Made by a program: the position numbers and the translations under genes. Below are positions 1 through 7,525 of a stretch of DNA of 40,679 nt, piece after piece. Positions within the stretch are counted from its first letter, which is position 1; every line of letters begins with the position of its first letter. Source of the stretch: Halobacteriales archaeon QS_8_69_26 (GTDB lineage: Archaea > Halobacteriota > Halobacteria > Halobacteriales > SW-7-71-33); NCBI GenBank assembly GCA_003023195.1, contig PXRX01000037.1:21366-62044 (forward strand). Direction: 5' to 3'. The notes under the pieces were generated by a model that worked only from the letters and a program-made list of their open reading frames with translations, did not search any database and was not told the origin of the DNA.

Positions 1-55
1 TGTGGGACGTGTTCGAGTGTTCGATTCGAAGTCACATCAAGCTTACGCGCTTCCT

Positions 56-76
56 CCCACGGCTCAAAGCCGTGGG
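56..76. mobile_element. Perfect hairpin resembling an IS200/IS605 (TnpB-type) element end
   Basis: A perfect 9-bp inverted repeat (CCCACGGCT / AGCCGTGGG) closes on a CAA loop. The surrounding CTTCCTCC and GGGCTTCCGCG sequence resembles the subterminal hairpins of haloarchaeal IS200/IS605 and IS1341-type elements, as I remember them. No tnpA or tnpB is visible in the window, so any element body would lie to the left of base 1 or this is a solo remnant. The hairpin sits 34 bp before the start codon of the acidic repeat protein and may have replaced that gene's original upstream region. Confidence 0.5.
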
Positions 77-109
77 CTTCCGCGCTGTTACCGCTGTGAC
101 GCCGACCCG

Positions 110-943
110 ATGCGGCAGTTCATCCAGCAGGTCGAGGAGATGATCGACGAGGACGGCGACCGCTCGCTCTCCGACCGGGTGATCGTCGACTCCGACGGGG
201 ACGCCCCGGACCTGGGTGACGAGGACGACGACGCCGACGAGGGTGACGACGCGAACGACGGCGAGGGCGACGACGGCACGGAGTCGGACGACGGGGACGA
301 TTCCGACGACGGCCAGGACGCCGAGGACCACGCCCGCGATCAGGCTCAGGAGACTGAAGACCACGCCCGCGACCAGGCTCAGGAATCCGAGGACCACGCC
401 CGCGACCAGGCTCAGGAATCCGAGGACCACGCCCGCGATCAGGCTCAGGAATCCGAGGACCACGCTCGGGACCAGGCGCAAGAGACCGAGGACGAGGCCC
501 GTGACGAGGCACAGGAAACCGAAGACGAGGCTCGTGACGACGCCGACGAGAGCGAAGACGAGGCTCGCGACGAGGCCAACGAGACCCAGGATCAGGTCGA
601 CGAAACCATAGAGGAGACCGAGGACGACGTCGAGGAGACGGTCAACGACACCGAGGACGAACTGGACGAGACCGAGGACGAACTGAACGAAACCGTCGAC
701 GACGCGACGGACGCCGAGGCCAACGCGAGCGCCGGCGCCGAGACGGAGGTCGAGGGCAACGCGAGCGCCGAGTCCGGCGACGACGGGACCTCGGCCGACG
801 CCGAGGGATCCGTCGAGTCGGAGACCGAGTCCGAGACGAGCGTCGAGGCCGGAGACAGCGAGGCCTCGACCGCCTCGTCCTCCGAGACGGAACTGGAGTT
901 CGAGGGATCGGTGTCGATTTCGGACGACGACGAGGACGAGTGA
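110..943 (+). CDS. Acidic LEA-like protein with 11-residue repeats
   Basis: About 277 residues, overwhelmingly Asp, Glu, Ala, Gln, Thr and Ser, with no signal peptide or membrane segment. After an acidic linker, eight consecutive 11-residue units follow the pattern EDxARDxAxET/S (DNA 323-586, 33 bp per unit). They grade into Glu/Thr-rich heptad-like sequence and a Ser/Glu tail. The 11-mer period with paired Ala and charged flanks resembles group 3 LEA proteins, here with Lys replaced by Asp/Glu as in other haloarchaeal proteins. I chose the ATG at 110 because the frame further upstream runs through the IS-like hairpin. The natural N-terminus may have been lost to insertion. Function is unknown; a desiccation, salt or surface-associated disordered or helical protein is an inference only. 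Confidence 0.7.
   Translation: MRQFIQQVEEMIDEDGDRSLSDRVIVDSDGDAPDLGDEDDDADEGDDANDGEGDDGTESDDGDDSDDGQDAEDHARDQAQETEDHARDQAQESEDHARDQAQESEDHARDQAQESEDHARDQAQETEDEARDEAQETEDEARDDADESEDEARDEANETQDQVDETIEETEDDVEETVNDTEDELDETEDELNETVDDATDAEANASAGAETEVEGNASAESGDDGTSADAEGSVESETESETSVEAGDSEASTASSSETELEFEGSVSISDDDEDE
323..586 (+). repeat. Eight in-frame 33-bp repeats
   Basis: Eight 33-bp units beginning at 323, 356, 389, 422, 455, 488, 521 and 554 each encode one 11-residue repeat. The first five are nearly identical (EDHARDQAQES/T) and the last three have drifted (EDEARDEAxET), suggesting recent expansion at the 5' side. Confidence 0.9.
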
Positions 944-987
944 CGGATCGGGGGGTGAGGACCCACTGCGTGCGCGTTCCCCCGGCG

Positions 988-1105
988 CTTCGGCCCTCCG
1001 CCGACGCCCACCCCGCGATCCTTCGGCCCTCCGCCGACACACACCCCGCGATCCTTCGGCCCTCCACCGACACACACCCCGCGATCCTTCGGCCCTCCGA
1101 CGACG
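988..1105. repeat. 33-bp intergenic tandem repeat, three and a half copies
   Basis: Units start at 988, 1021, 1054 and 1087, each opening with CTTCGGCCCTCC. The second and third copies differ at one base; the last is partial. They occupy the 300-bp gap (944-1243) between the acidic protein and the convergent DCC gene. I see no gene or RNA in that gap. Confidence 0.9.
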
Positions 1106-1243
1106 GTTTTTCCGGACGCCAGCGGTCCTCGGCACCCCCCGTCGATCCGTCGCTCCCGACGAGTCACCGACGACTGTTCTCCCGACCCGTCAGGACGACC
1201 GTTCTCCCCCGGGGAAGGCTGGTGGAGTTTCCCGACGAGGCGA

Positions 1244-1825
1244 CTACGCCTCCGGATCGCTCGGGTCGGGGACGGCGGTCGGGTCCCCGACGAACCGCGA
1301 CCGGACGTCCTCGGTGGGGACCATGCACCGGTCCTTCCGGCCGAACACCCGGTAGCGGTAGCGCGCGACGAGGTCGTAGACGACGTCCCGGACCGGCCGG
1401 GGGACCACCCGGGCGACCCGGAGCAGCGAGTACCACCCGCCGAGGTGCCCGGCGATCCGAAGGACTGCGTCGGACTTCGTGTAGCAGGCGTCCTCCTCGA
1501 CGAGGACGATGCTGTCGAGGGTGGCCTCGTGGCCGCAGTCCGCCGTGAGGTCGTCGGCCACCGGCGACTGGAGGGAGGCGTACCGCAGGCGGCCCTCCGG
1601 ATCCCGGGGGATCAGAACGCCGACGAACCCGCTACAGAGGTTGCACACGCCGTCGAAGAGGACGACGGCACCGCCCTCGGGAACGACGTCGTCGGCCTCC
1701 GGGGACTCGGCGCTGGCTACCGGGGAGTCGTCGCCCTCCGGAACGGGTTCGAACTCCTCGACCGGGACCGCGTCCTCGCCCGCCGGATCCGCCTCGTTCC
1801 CGGGGGGCGTTTCGGAGTCGGTCAT
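1244..1825 (-). CDS. DCC-family (DUF393) thiol-disulfide oxidoreductase-like protein
   Basis: 193 residues. After an acidic N-terminal extension of about 50 residues comes the diagnostic FDGVCNLC motif, with the CxxC-like pair of the DCC family. A central LQS segment and the C-terminal RYRVFGRKDRCMVP region, typical of full-length members, follow. DCC proteins are small thioredoxin-fold-related proteins whose substrates are poorly known; a redox role is inferred from the family. The ATG at 1825 is the first start in the frame. The core could also be translated from further in, because the extension is low-complexity. The gene faces left, divergent from the short-chain dehydrogenase, and the shared palindrome at 1953-1976 lies between them. 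Confidence 0.85.
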   Translation of the reverse strand: MTDSETPPGNEADPAGEDAVPVEEFEPVPEGDDSPVASAESPEADDVVPEGGAVVLFDGVCNLCSGFVGVLIPRDPEGRLRYASLQSPVADDLTADCGHEATLDSIVLVEEDACYTKSDAVLRIAGHLGGWYSLLRVARVVPRPVRDVVYDLVARYRYRVFGRKDRCMVPTEDVRSRFVGDPTAVPDPSDPEA

Positions 1826-1952
1826 CGCCCGATCCTACGGGTTCGAGACGTTTCAACGGACGGGTCGGCGGGCCCGGATCCGCCGAGGGCGGACACCCGG
1901 GATCCGTACCGTGGGTCGCCCACGACGGACGTACCCCACAGTACAGAGGGAC

Positions 1953-1976
1953 GTTTACAGTAAAGTTACGGTAAAC
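1953..1976. promoter_or_regulatory. 24-bp palindrome, putative operator
   Basis: Half sites GTTTACAGTAA and TTACGGTAAAC are separated by AG and form a near-perfect dyad. The same architecture occurs at 37755-37774. It lies in the divergent gap between the DCC gene and the short-chain dehydrogenase, so it could regulate either. The binding protein is unknown. Confidence 0.55.
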
Positions 1977-2116
1977 AGCCGAGTCCGGATCGACCGGCGA
2001 AGAGAGGGCGCGAGGCGGTGGAGGAACGAACCACGAAGTGCCGGGGAACGAGAGCCGTCGCGCCGGGGCGTCCGGGGTCACAAGGCTTGTCCCGTCGGAG
2101 TCCGTGTGGCAGTGCA

Positions 2117-3067
2117 ATGGGGGAGGACGAGTGGACTGTGGACCCGCCGCCGGGCGTCGACGGCCGGACGGTGGTCGTGACGGGCGCGAACAGCGGGATC
2201 GGGTTCGAAGCGACGCGGGCGTTCGCCGCGGGGGGTGCGCGGGTGGTGATGGCCTGCCGGAGCGTCGAGCGAGGGGAGGAGGCCGCCGCCGAGGCCCGGG
2301 AGGCCGACCCGCCGGGCGAACTGGTGGTCCGGGAACTGGACCTGGCGTCGCTGTCGTCCGTCCGGTCGTTCGCCTCCGGGGTCGACGAACCGGTCGGGGT
2401 GCTGGTCAACAACGCCGGGGTGATGGCGGTCCCCTACGGCGAGACGGAGGACGGCTTCGAGACCCAGTACGGGGTCAACCACCTCGGACACTTCGCGCTC
2501 ACGGGACTGCTCCTGGACCGACTGCGGGCCGTCGAGGGCGAGAGCCGGGTGGTGACCGTCTCCAGCGACATGCACAAGCAGGGGCGGCCGAACCCGGTCG
2601 TCCGGGAGGGGATCGACCCCGACTCCTACGGGCGGTGGACGGCCTTCGCCCGGTCGAAGCTCGCGAACCTCCTGTTCGCCTTCGAACTCCAGCGCCGGTT
2701 CGAGGCGGCCGGCGAGGACGTCAAAAGCGTCGGGGTTCACCCGGGCTACGCCGACACCGACCTCCAGCGGCGGGCCCCGGAGATGCTCGGGTCGAGGGTC
2801 TGGCTCTACTTCATGAAGGTCGCCAACCTCGTGATGGCCCAGTCGGCCGAGCGGGGGTCCTGGCCGATCCTGTACGGTGCGACCCACCCGGACCTTTCGG
2901 GCGGCGAGTACGTCGGGCCCACCGGCATCATGGAGATGCGGGGCTCGCCCGGGGTGGTCGAACCCTCGAAGCGGGCCCGGAACGAGGACCTGGCCGGACG
3001 GCTCTGGGACGCCTCCGAGGAACTGACCGGCGTCACCTACGACCTGGTGGCGGCCCCGGCGGGCTGA
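2117..3067 (+). CDS. Short-chain dehydrogenase, retinol dehydrogenase-like, Tyr-to-Phe variant
   Basis: 316 residues. The Rossmann signature TGANSGIG lies near the N-terminus, followed by NNAG and the catalytic-region Ser in VTVSSDMHK. A SKLANLLF helix like that of retinol-dehydrogenase-type SDRs is also present. These enzymes reduce or oxidise carbonyls and alcohols with NAD(P). The position of the catalytic Tyr in YxxxK is occupied by Phe177 (FARSK, codon TTC at 2645-2647) while Lys181 is kept, so activity may be altered or lost. I chose the ATG at 2117 because the glycine-rich loop then falls about 20 residues in; an open frame extends further upstream. It converges on the truncated acyl-CoA synthetase. 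Confidence 0.88.
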   Translation: MGEDEWTVDPPPGVDGRTVVVTGANSGIGFEATRAFAAGGARVVMACRSVERGEEAAAEAREADPPGELVVRELDLASLSSVRSFASGVDEPVGVLVNNAGVMAVPYGETEDGFETQYGVNHLGHFALTGLLLDRLRAVEGESRVVTVSSDMHKQGRPNPVVREGIDPDSYGRWTAFARSKLANLLFAFELQRRFEAAGEDVKSVGVHPGYADTDLQRRAPEMLGSRVWLYFMKVANLVMAQSAERGSWPILYGATHPDLSGGEYVGPTGIMEMRGSPGVVEPSKRARNEDLAGRLWDASEELTGVTYDLVAAPAG

Positions 3068-3151
3068 ACGACGGGGTACCGACCGCCGGGTGGATCCCGG
3101 CGTCGGCACCGGCCCGACGGTGTACTGGACGGGGAGACCGGAGTCCCCGGG

Positions 3152-4477
3152 CTACTCCGCCTCCCGTTCCCGGAGCCGGTTGCGCTGGATCTTCCCGGTC
3201 GTGGTCCGTGGCAGTTCCTCGACGAACTCGACCTCCCGGGGGTACTCGTGCTGGGCGAGGCGGTCACGGATCCCCCGCCGGAGGTCGTCGCCGCCCTCGA
3301 CCCCCTCGACCGGCTGGACGAACGCCTTGATCACCTCGTTGCGGGTCTCGTGGGGGACGCCGACGACGCCCACCTGTTCGACGTCGGGGTGTTCGAGGAT
3401 CGTTCCCTCGACCTCGCCCGGCCCGACCCGGTAGCCCGCGGTGATGATCACGTCGTCGTCGCGGGCCTTGAACCAGAAGTAGCCGTCCGCGTCGCGGGAC
3501 CCCAGGTCCCCGGTGAGGTGCCACTCGGTCCCGTCCGGGGCGGTCACGCTGGCCGCGTCCGTCCGCTCGGGGTCGTTCCAGTACTCCCTGAAGACGACCG
3601 GGTCGCCCTCGCGCCGGACGGCGATAGTTCCCAGTTCGTCGGTGCCGAGTTCCTCGCCGGTCCCGGCGTCGACGACCGCCACGTCGTGGCCGGGGACGGG
3701 CTTGCCCATGCTCCCGGCCTGGGCGGGGAACCAGGTCCGGCAGTTCGCGACCAGCAGGTTCGCCTCCGTCTGCCCGTACAGTTCGTTGACGGCGACGCCG
3801 TCCAGCGTCTCCCGGGCCCACTCCAGTATCTCGGGGGTCAGCGGCTCCCCGCCCGAGCAGATGGCCGCCACCGACAGGTCGTAGCGGCCGGTCGGGTCGT
3901 TGACGGTCATCAGCATCCGGATGGCCGTCGGCGGGAGGAACGTGTGGGTCACGTCGAACTCCGCCAGCAACTCGAAGGCCGTCCCGGCGTCGAACGACCC
4001 CATCGGGTACCCCACGACAGGTTGGCCGTAGTGCCAGGCCGGGAACACCACGTCGCCTAGCGCGCCGATCCACGCCCAGTCGGCGGGCGTCCAGTAGGTC
4101 GAGTCGAAGACGTCGTGCTCGAAGTACATCCAGAAGGCCGGGCAGTGGCCGACCCAGAGGCCGTGCCCGTGGAGGACGCCCTTGGGCGGACCGGTCGACC
4201 CGCTCGTGTAGATGACCACCGCCGGCGTCGTCTCGTCGGTGTCGGCCATCTCGAACCCCGCCGCCCGCCCGTCGAGGAGAGCATCGAAGTGGTCTACCCC
4301 CGTACCGGGGTCGCCGGCGTCGACGGCCACCACGTGTTCGAGGCCCGGGCAGTCGCCTCGCACCGCCCGGACGGCGTCCAGCACCGACTCGTCGGACACG
4401 ACGACCGACGCGGAACTGTCCCGGAGGCGGTACCGCAGGGCGTCCGTACCGAACAGCACCGACAGCGGCAGCGACAC
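3152..4477 (-). pseudogene. 5'-truncated AMP-forming acyl-CoA synthetase
   Basis: 441 codons remain from the GTG at 4477. Present are the AMP-binding loop YTSGSTGPPKG (about residues 90-100), the GYRVGPGEVEG hinge region, and the C-terminal TTGKIQR with the catalytic Lys. The family activates acetate or medium-chain acids to acyl-CoA through an acyl-adenylate. Family members are usually about 530-550 residues, so roughly the first 100 are missing. Synthetase-like codons (NPLTHLACWKVGAVS) continue upstream of the GTG to about 4519. Beyond that point the frame encodes unrelated sequence where the esterase fragment begins on the other strand. The body shows no internal stops, so the break may be recent. 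A shortened protein could still be made but would lack part of the N-terminal domain. Confidence 0.82.
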
Positions 4478-4520
4478 CGCCCCGACCTTCCAGCACGCCA
4501 GGTGCGTGAGCGGGTTCGCC

Positions 4521-4748
4521 GGCCTCGCCCCGGACGCCGCGCTCCTCGACCTCGCGGGAGCGAGCGAGGACCCCCGGACCGCCGACTGGCTCGACCGGCC
4601 GCGGCGGGTCCGTAACGTGGGCGCGGTGTTCGACCCGGAGGCCGACCCCGGCAGGGGCTACCTGGAGACGGACCTCCCGGGATCGTTCGACGACCTCGTG
4701 TTCGTGCGAGAGACGACCCCCACGCGTCCGCTCTCGGACGACGGCTAA
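4521..4748 (+). pseudogene. 3' fragment of an erythromycin-esterase-like gene
   Basis: The 75 codons ending at 4748 read GLAPDAALLDL ... NVGAVFDP ... TDLPGSFDDLVFVRETT. This matches the C-terminal end of the erythromycin esterase family, with its conserved LP-x-x-FD-x-L-x-F-x-x-ET block. The rest of the gene is absent: directly upstream the DNA is the opposite strand of the acyl-CoA synthetase. The fragment and the synthetase therefore meet at about 4519-4521, each missing its 5' part. There is no start codon or promoter of its own. Confidence 0.72.
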
Positions 4749-4862
4749 CGGGGATCGACCACCCGTCACCCGGAAAGGTCGGTCGCCGACCCGGACAGGT
4801 TCGGCCGGACTCAACCCCGTCCGGTATCCGTCCGGATCGATCGTTCGTTTCGATCGGAAAGG

Positions 4863-4869
4863 TCTAACA
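4863..4869 (+). promoter_or_regulatory. Probable TATA-like element of the ferredoxin gene
   Basis: TCTAACA lies 24-30 bp upstream of the ATG at 4893. That spacing supports a leaderless transcript starting at or near that ATG rather than the in-frame ATG at 4872. Confidence 0.4.
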
Positions 4870-4892
4870 GTATGGCATTCGAAGCGCGAACG

Positions 4893-5282
4893 ATGCCAAC
4901 CGTAGAATACCTGAACTACGAGGTCCTCGACGATCACGGCTGGGAGATGGACGACGACGACCTCTTCGAGAAGGCCGCCGACGCCGGCCTCGGCGACGAG
5001 GACTACGGCACCCTGGAGGTAAACCGGGGCGAGTACATCCTGGAAGCCGCCGAGGCCCAGGGGTACGACTGGCCCTTTTCGTGTCGGGCCGGCGCCTGCG
5101 CCAACTGCGCGGCCATCGTCAAGGAGGGCGAGATCGACATGGACATGCAGCAGATCCTCAGCCAGGAGGAGGTCGACGAGAAGAACGTCCGCCTTACCTG
5201 CATCGGCTCGCCCGAGGCCGAGGAGGTGAGGATCGTCTACAACGCCAAGCACCTCGACTACCTCCAGAACCGCGTCATCTAG
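4893..5282 (+). CDS. fdx: Halobacterial-type [2Fe-2S] ferredoxin
   Basis: 129 residues starting [10 protein letters not shown], closely matching the known Halobacterium ferredoxin along its whole length. The halophile-specific acidic insertion near the N-terminus (residues about 11-40) precedes the plant-type ferredoxin fold. Cluster ligands are Cys64, Cys69, Cys72 (CRAGACANC) and Cys103, and the C-terminus is DYLQNRVI. It is the main electron acceptor of 2-oxoacid:ferredoxin oxidoreductases in haloarchaea. An ATG 21 bp upstream is in frame, but the start at 4893 reproduces the known N-terminus and suits the TATA spacing. It is transcribed alone, with the prepilin peptidase 115 bp downstream. 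Confidence 0.96.
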   Translation: MPTVEYLNYEVLDDHGWEMDDDDLFEKAADAGLGDEDYGTLEVNRGEYILEAAEAQGYDWPFSCRAGACANCAAIVKEGEIDMDMQQILSQEEVDEKNVRLTCIGSPEAEEVRIVYNAKHLDYLQNRVI

Positions 5283-5397
5283 GTCCCGGCGCGTTCGACG
5301 AGGCCCTCGCTTCGTTTCGCTCCCGGTCGCGTAGCACTGCACGTCGCTCCTCCCGTCGACCGGAACGTATACCTCGCTCGCCCCGCCCTCTGGTGAC

Positions 5398-6573
5398 GTG
5401 ATCGACCTCGAACTGGTGCTGGCCTCGCCCGGCGACCTGCTCCGGCTCGTCGCCGTCCCCGTCCTGGGGTGGGCGGCCTACCGCGACGTCCGCACCCGGC
5501 GGGTCCCCAACCGCACCTGGCTTCCCCTGGGGGCACTGGGCCTCGCGCTGCTGGCCTGGGACGCCTGGGGAGCCCTGGCCGGCGGCGGCGTCGCGTTCCA
5601 GGTCTTCGCCCTCCGGGCCGGGATCGCGCTGGGCTTTCTGGTCCCCTTCGCGTACCTGTTCTGGGCCTTCGGGGGCTTCGGCGGCGCCGACGCGAAGGCG
5701 ATCATGGTCCTGGCGGTGCTGTTCCCCACCTACCCCGAGTACCTCCTCGGGGCTCCGATCCCGGACATGACCGGGGTCGGGACCCTGCCAGTCGTGGGCA
5801 CCACGGTCGGCGTGTTCGCGTTCACGGTGCTGACCAACGCGGTGCTGGTCGGGGCGGCCTACCCGGTCGCGGTCACGCTCCGCAACGCCGTCCGCGGCCG
5901 GTTCACGCCGGTGATGTTCGTCGGCCGCCCGATCCCCGTCGAGCGACTCGCGGACACCCACGGCCGACTGCTGGAGACGCCCGACGGGTTCACCCGCCGG
6001 GGGCTGGACCTGGACGCCCTCCGGATGTACCTCCGGTGGCGCCGGGCCGACCTCGGGGACCTCCGGGCCGACCCCGAGACCTTCCGCGACCCCGACTCGC
6101 TCCCCGAGACTCCCGGCCAGGTCGGCGACGGGGCCGTCAGGACCGACGGCGGGTCGCCGTCCGGGGACGAGGACGGATCGACCGTCGAGGAGGAATCAGG
6201 AGGGGCGGCCGCCGAAGCGGAACCGGAAGGGGCCACCGCCGAGGAGGAATGGGAGGAGGCCACCGCCGTGGGGGGACCCGATGGAGCCACCGGAGAGGAT
6301 CCGGACCACCCCTCGCCGGGGGACACGGACGCCGCCCTCGGCGCGCCGGACGACGATCCCTGGGGTGCGGCGGCGTTCGTCGAGGAGTTCGGCGAGGTGT
6401 ACGGGACGGGCGCGGACGACCTCCGGGCGGGCCTGGAGGTCGTCGCCGGGGCCGACCGCGTCTGGGTCTCGCCCGGCCTCCCGTTCATGGTGCCCCTGTT
6501 CGCGGGGCTTGTGGTCGGACTGCTCTACGGGGACCTCCTGTTCGCGGGCCTCCGGGCGCTGGGCCTGGTCTGA
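5398..6573 (+). CDS. pibD: Type IV prepilin peptidase (A24 family)
   Basis: 391 residues from a GTG start. It is an integral membrane aspartic protease that removes signal peptides from type IV pilins and archaellins. Catalytic Asp30 lies in AAYRDVRTRRVPN at the end of the first helix. Asp98 lies in the GGADAK motif, the haloarchaeal form of GxGD. Hydrophobic helices cover about residues 10-160. A long acidic, low-complexity loop (about residues 235-330) with repeated Glu/Gly/Ala segments separates the core from a final hydrophobic helix near 360-390. The loop is unusual in length compared with bacterial prepilin peptidases. No pilin genes are adjacent. Confidence 0.86.
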   Translation: MIDLELVLASPGDLLRLVAVPVLGWAAYRDVRTRRVPNRTWLPLGALGLALLAWDAWGALAGGGVAFQVFALRAGIALGFLVPFAYLFWAFGGFGGADAKAIMVLAVLFPTYPEYLLGAPIPDMTGVGTLPVVGTTVGVFAFTVLTNAVLVGAAYPVAVTLRNAVRGRFTPVMFVGRPIPVERLADTHGRLLETPDGFTRRGLDLDALRMYLRWRRADLGDLRADPETFRDPDSLPETPGQVGDGAVRTDGGSPSGDEDGSTVEEESGGAAAEAEPEGATAEEEWEEATAVGGPDGATGEDPDHPSPGDTDAALGAPDDDPWGAAAFVEEFGEVYGTGADDLRAGLEVVAGADRVWVSPGLPFMVPLFAGLVVGLLYGDLLFAGLRALGLV

Positions 6574-6639
6574 TCCCGGACCGAGGGTTCGGGGATCGGA
6601 GGCTCCGCCGGCCCGACCCCCACCGGACCGCCGGCGGCG

Positions 6640-7449
6640 CTAGCCGGCGACCGCGTCGACGAGCGGTTTCGTCACGTAGAACTCGACGATAGCGGCGACC
6701 ACCAGCGCCAGCCACGCGGTCCCGAGGAGGATCCCGGCGCGCCGCCAGCCGTCCATCCCGAGGACGGCCTCCCGGCGGCCGATCACCCGGAGGGCCGTCA
6801 CGTGGACGACCCGGAACGCGACGGCACCGGCGACGAAGATGGCCGGGAGTTCGATCACCCCGTGGGGGAGGATCGCCAGGAGGACGACGCCGACGCCGCG
6901 CTCGGCGGCGGCCAGGCCCGCGACGTAGCCGACCAGGATCCCGTTGAACAACAGTACGAGGGCGGTGACGACGCCGAGCGAGAGCGCCCCCAGCACCAGG
7001 ACGACCGCCGCCCGGGTGTTGTTGAGGAGGATCGTCACCGCGGTCACGTTCTCGGGGAACAGTTGCCTGGCGTCCTCGACGCCCAGCACCGCCCAGAGGT
7101 CGACCCGGCCGACCATCGCGGCTCCGATCACCGCCCCGAGCAGGAACAGTCCGGCCGAGAACAGGACGTACGTCCGGTGTTCCGCTACCGCCTCGCGCAA
7201 CGGAGTGAGGAACCGGCGGTCCAGGGGGTCGTCCGGTTCCGTGCTCGCCTCGTCGTGGTCGACAGGGTCCCACCCGTCGGAGTCGCGGGCGTCCGGACCC
7301 GAGGTGTCGGAGTCGCCGGCGTCCGGATCCGGGGCATCGGAGTCGCCGGCGTCCGGATCCAGGGTGTCGGGGTCCCGAGTATCCTGGGTGTCGGAACCCC
7401 CGGCGTCCGGAGCCGGGGCGTCGGCGTCGCTGTCCCTGTCGCCGTCCAT
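6640..7449 (-). CDS. SpoIIM-family (stage II sporulation protein M-like) membrane protein
   Basis: 269 residues. The first 80 or so are acidic, with repeated PDAGDSD units. A SpoIIM-type membrane domain follows, with about five hydrophobic helices. It includes the family's NNTRAA segment, FNGILVGYVAG, and the PHGVIELPA motif near the middle of the domain. The family is widespread in archaea, which do not sporulate; its role there is unknown and may concern membrane remodelling or transport. The ATG at 7449 is preferred to upstream starts because the upstream frame runs into the promoter of the divergent amidohydrolase. Confidence 0.82.
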   Translation of the reverse strand: MDGDRDSDADAPAPDAGGSDTQDTRDPDTLDPDAGDSDAPDPDAGDSDTSGPDARDSDGWDPVDHDEASTEPDDPLDRRFLTPLREAVAEHRTYVLFSAGLFLLGAVIGAAMVGRVDLWAVLGVEDARQLFPENVTAVTILLNNTRAAVVLVLGALSLGVVTALVLLFNGILVGYVAGLAAAERGVGVVLLAILPHGVIELPAIFVAGAVAFRVVHVTALRVIGRREAVLGMDGWRRAGILLGTAWLALVVAAIVEFYVTKPLVDAVAG

Positions 7450-7492
7450 ACCCCGACGTCCGCGCCCTGGGGACAAGTCTCCGGCGATCCAA

Positions 7493-7501
7493 CGAGTTAA
7501 C
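7493..7501 (+). promoter_or_regulatory. Core promoter of the amidohydrolase gene
   Basis: CGAGTTAAC lies about 25-33 bp upstream of the ATG at 7526. A nearly identical GAGTTAACCCCGCC element precedes serA at the same distance (13971 on), so both look like the same BRE/TATA-type core promoter rather than a specific operator. Confidence 0.45.
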
Positions 7502-7525
7502 TCCCCGCCGGGGGTACGGTCGCAC

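Noticed and set aside
4872..4892. Earlier in-frame ATG for the ferredoxin
   Set aside because: The known halobacterial N-terminus PTVEYLNYE begins at 4893 and the TATA spacing fits only that start.
3264..5342. Very long open frame on the minus strand opposite the ferredoxin and through the acyl-CoA synthetase
   Set aside because: It is Arg/Pro/Gly-rich shadow coding caused by high GC; the synthetase and ferredoxin frames carry all the family motifs.
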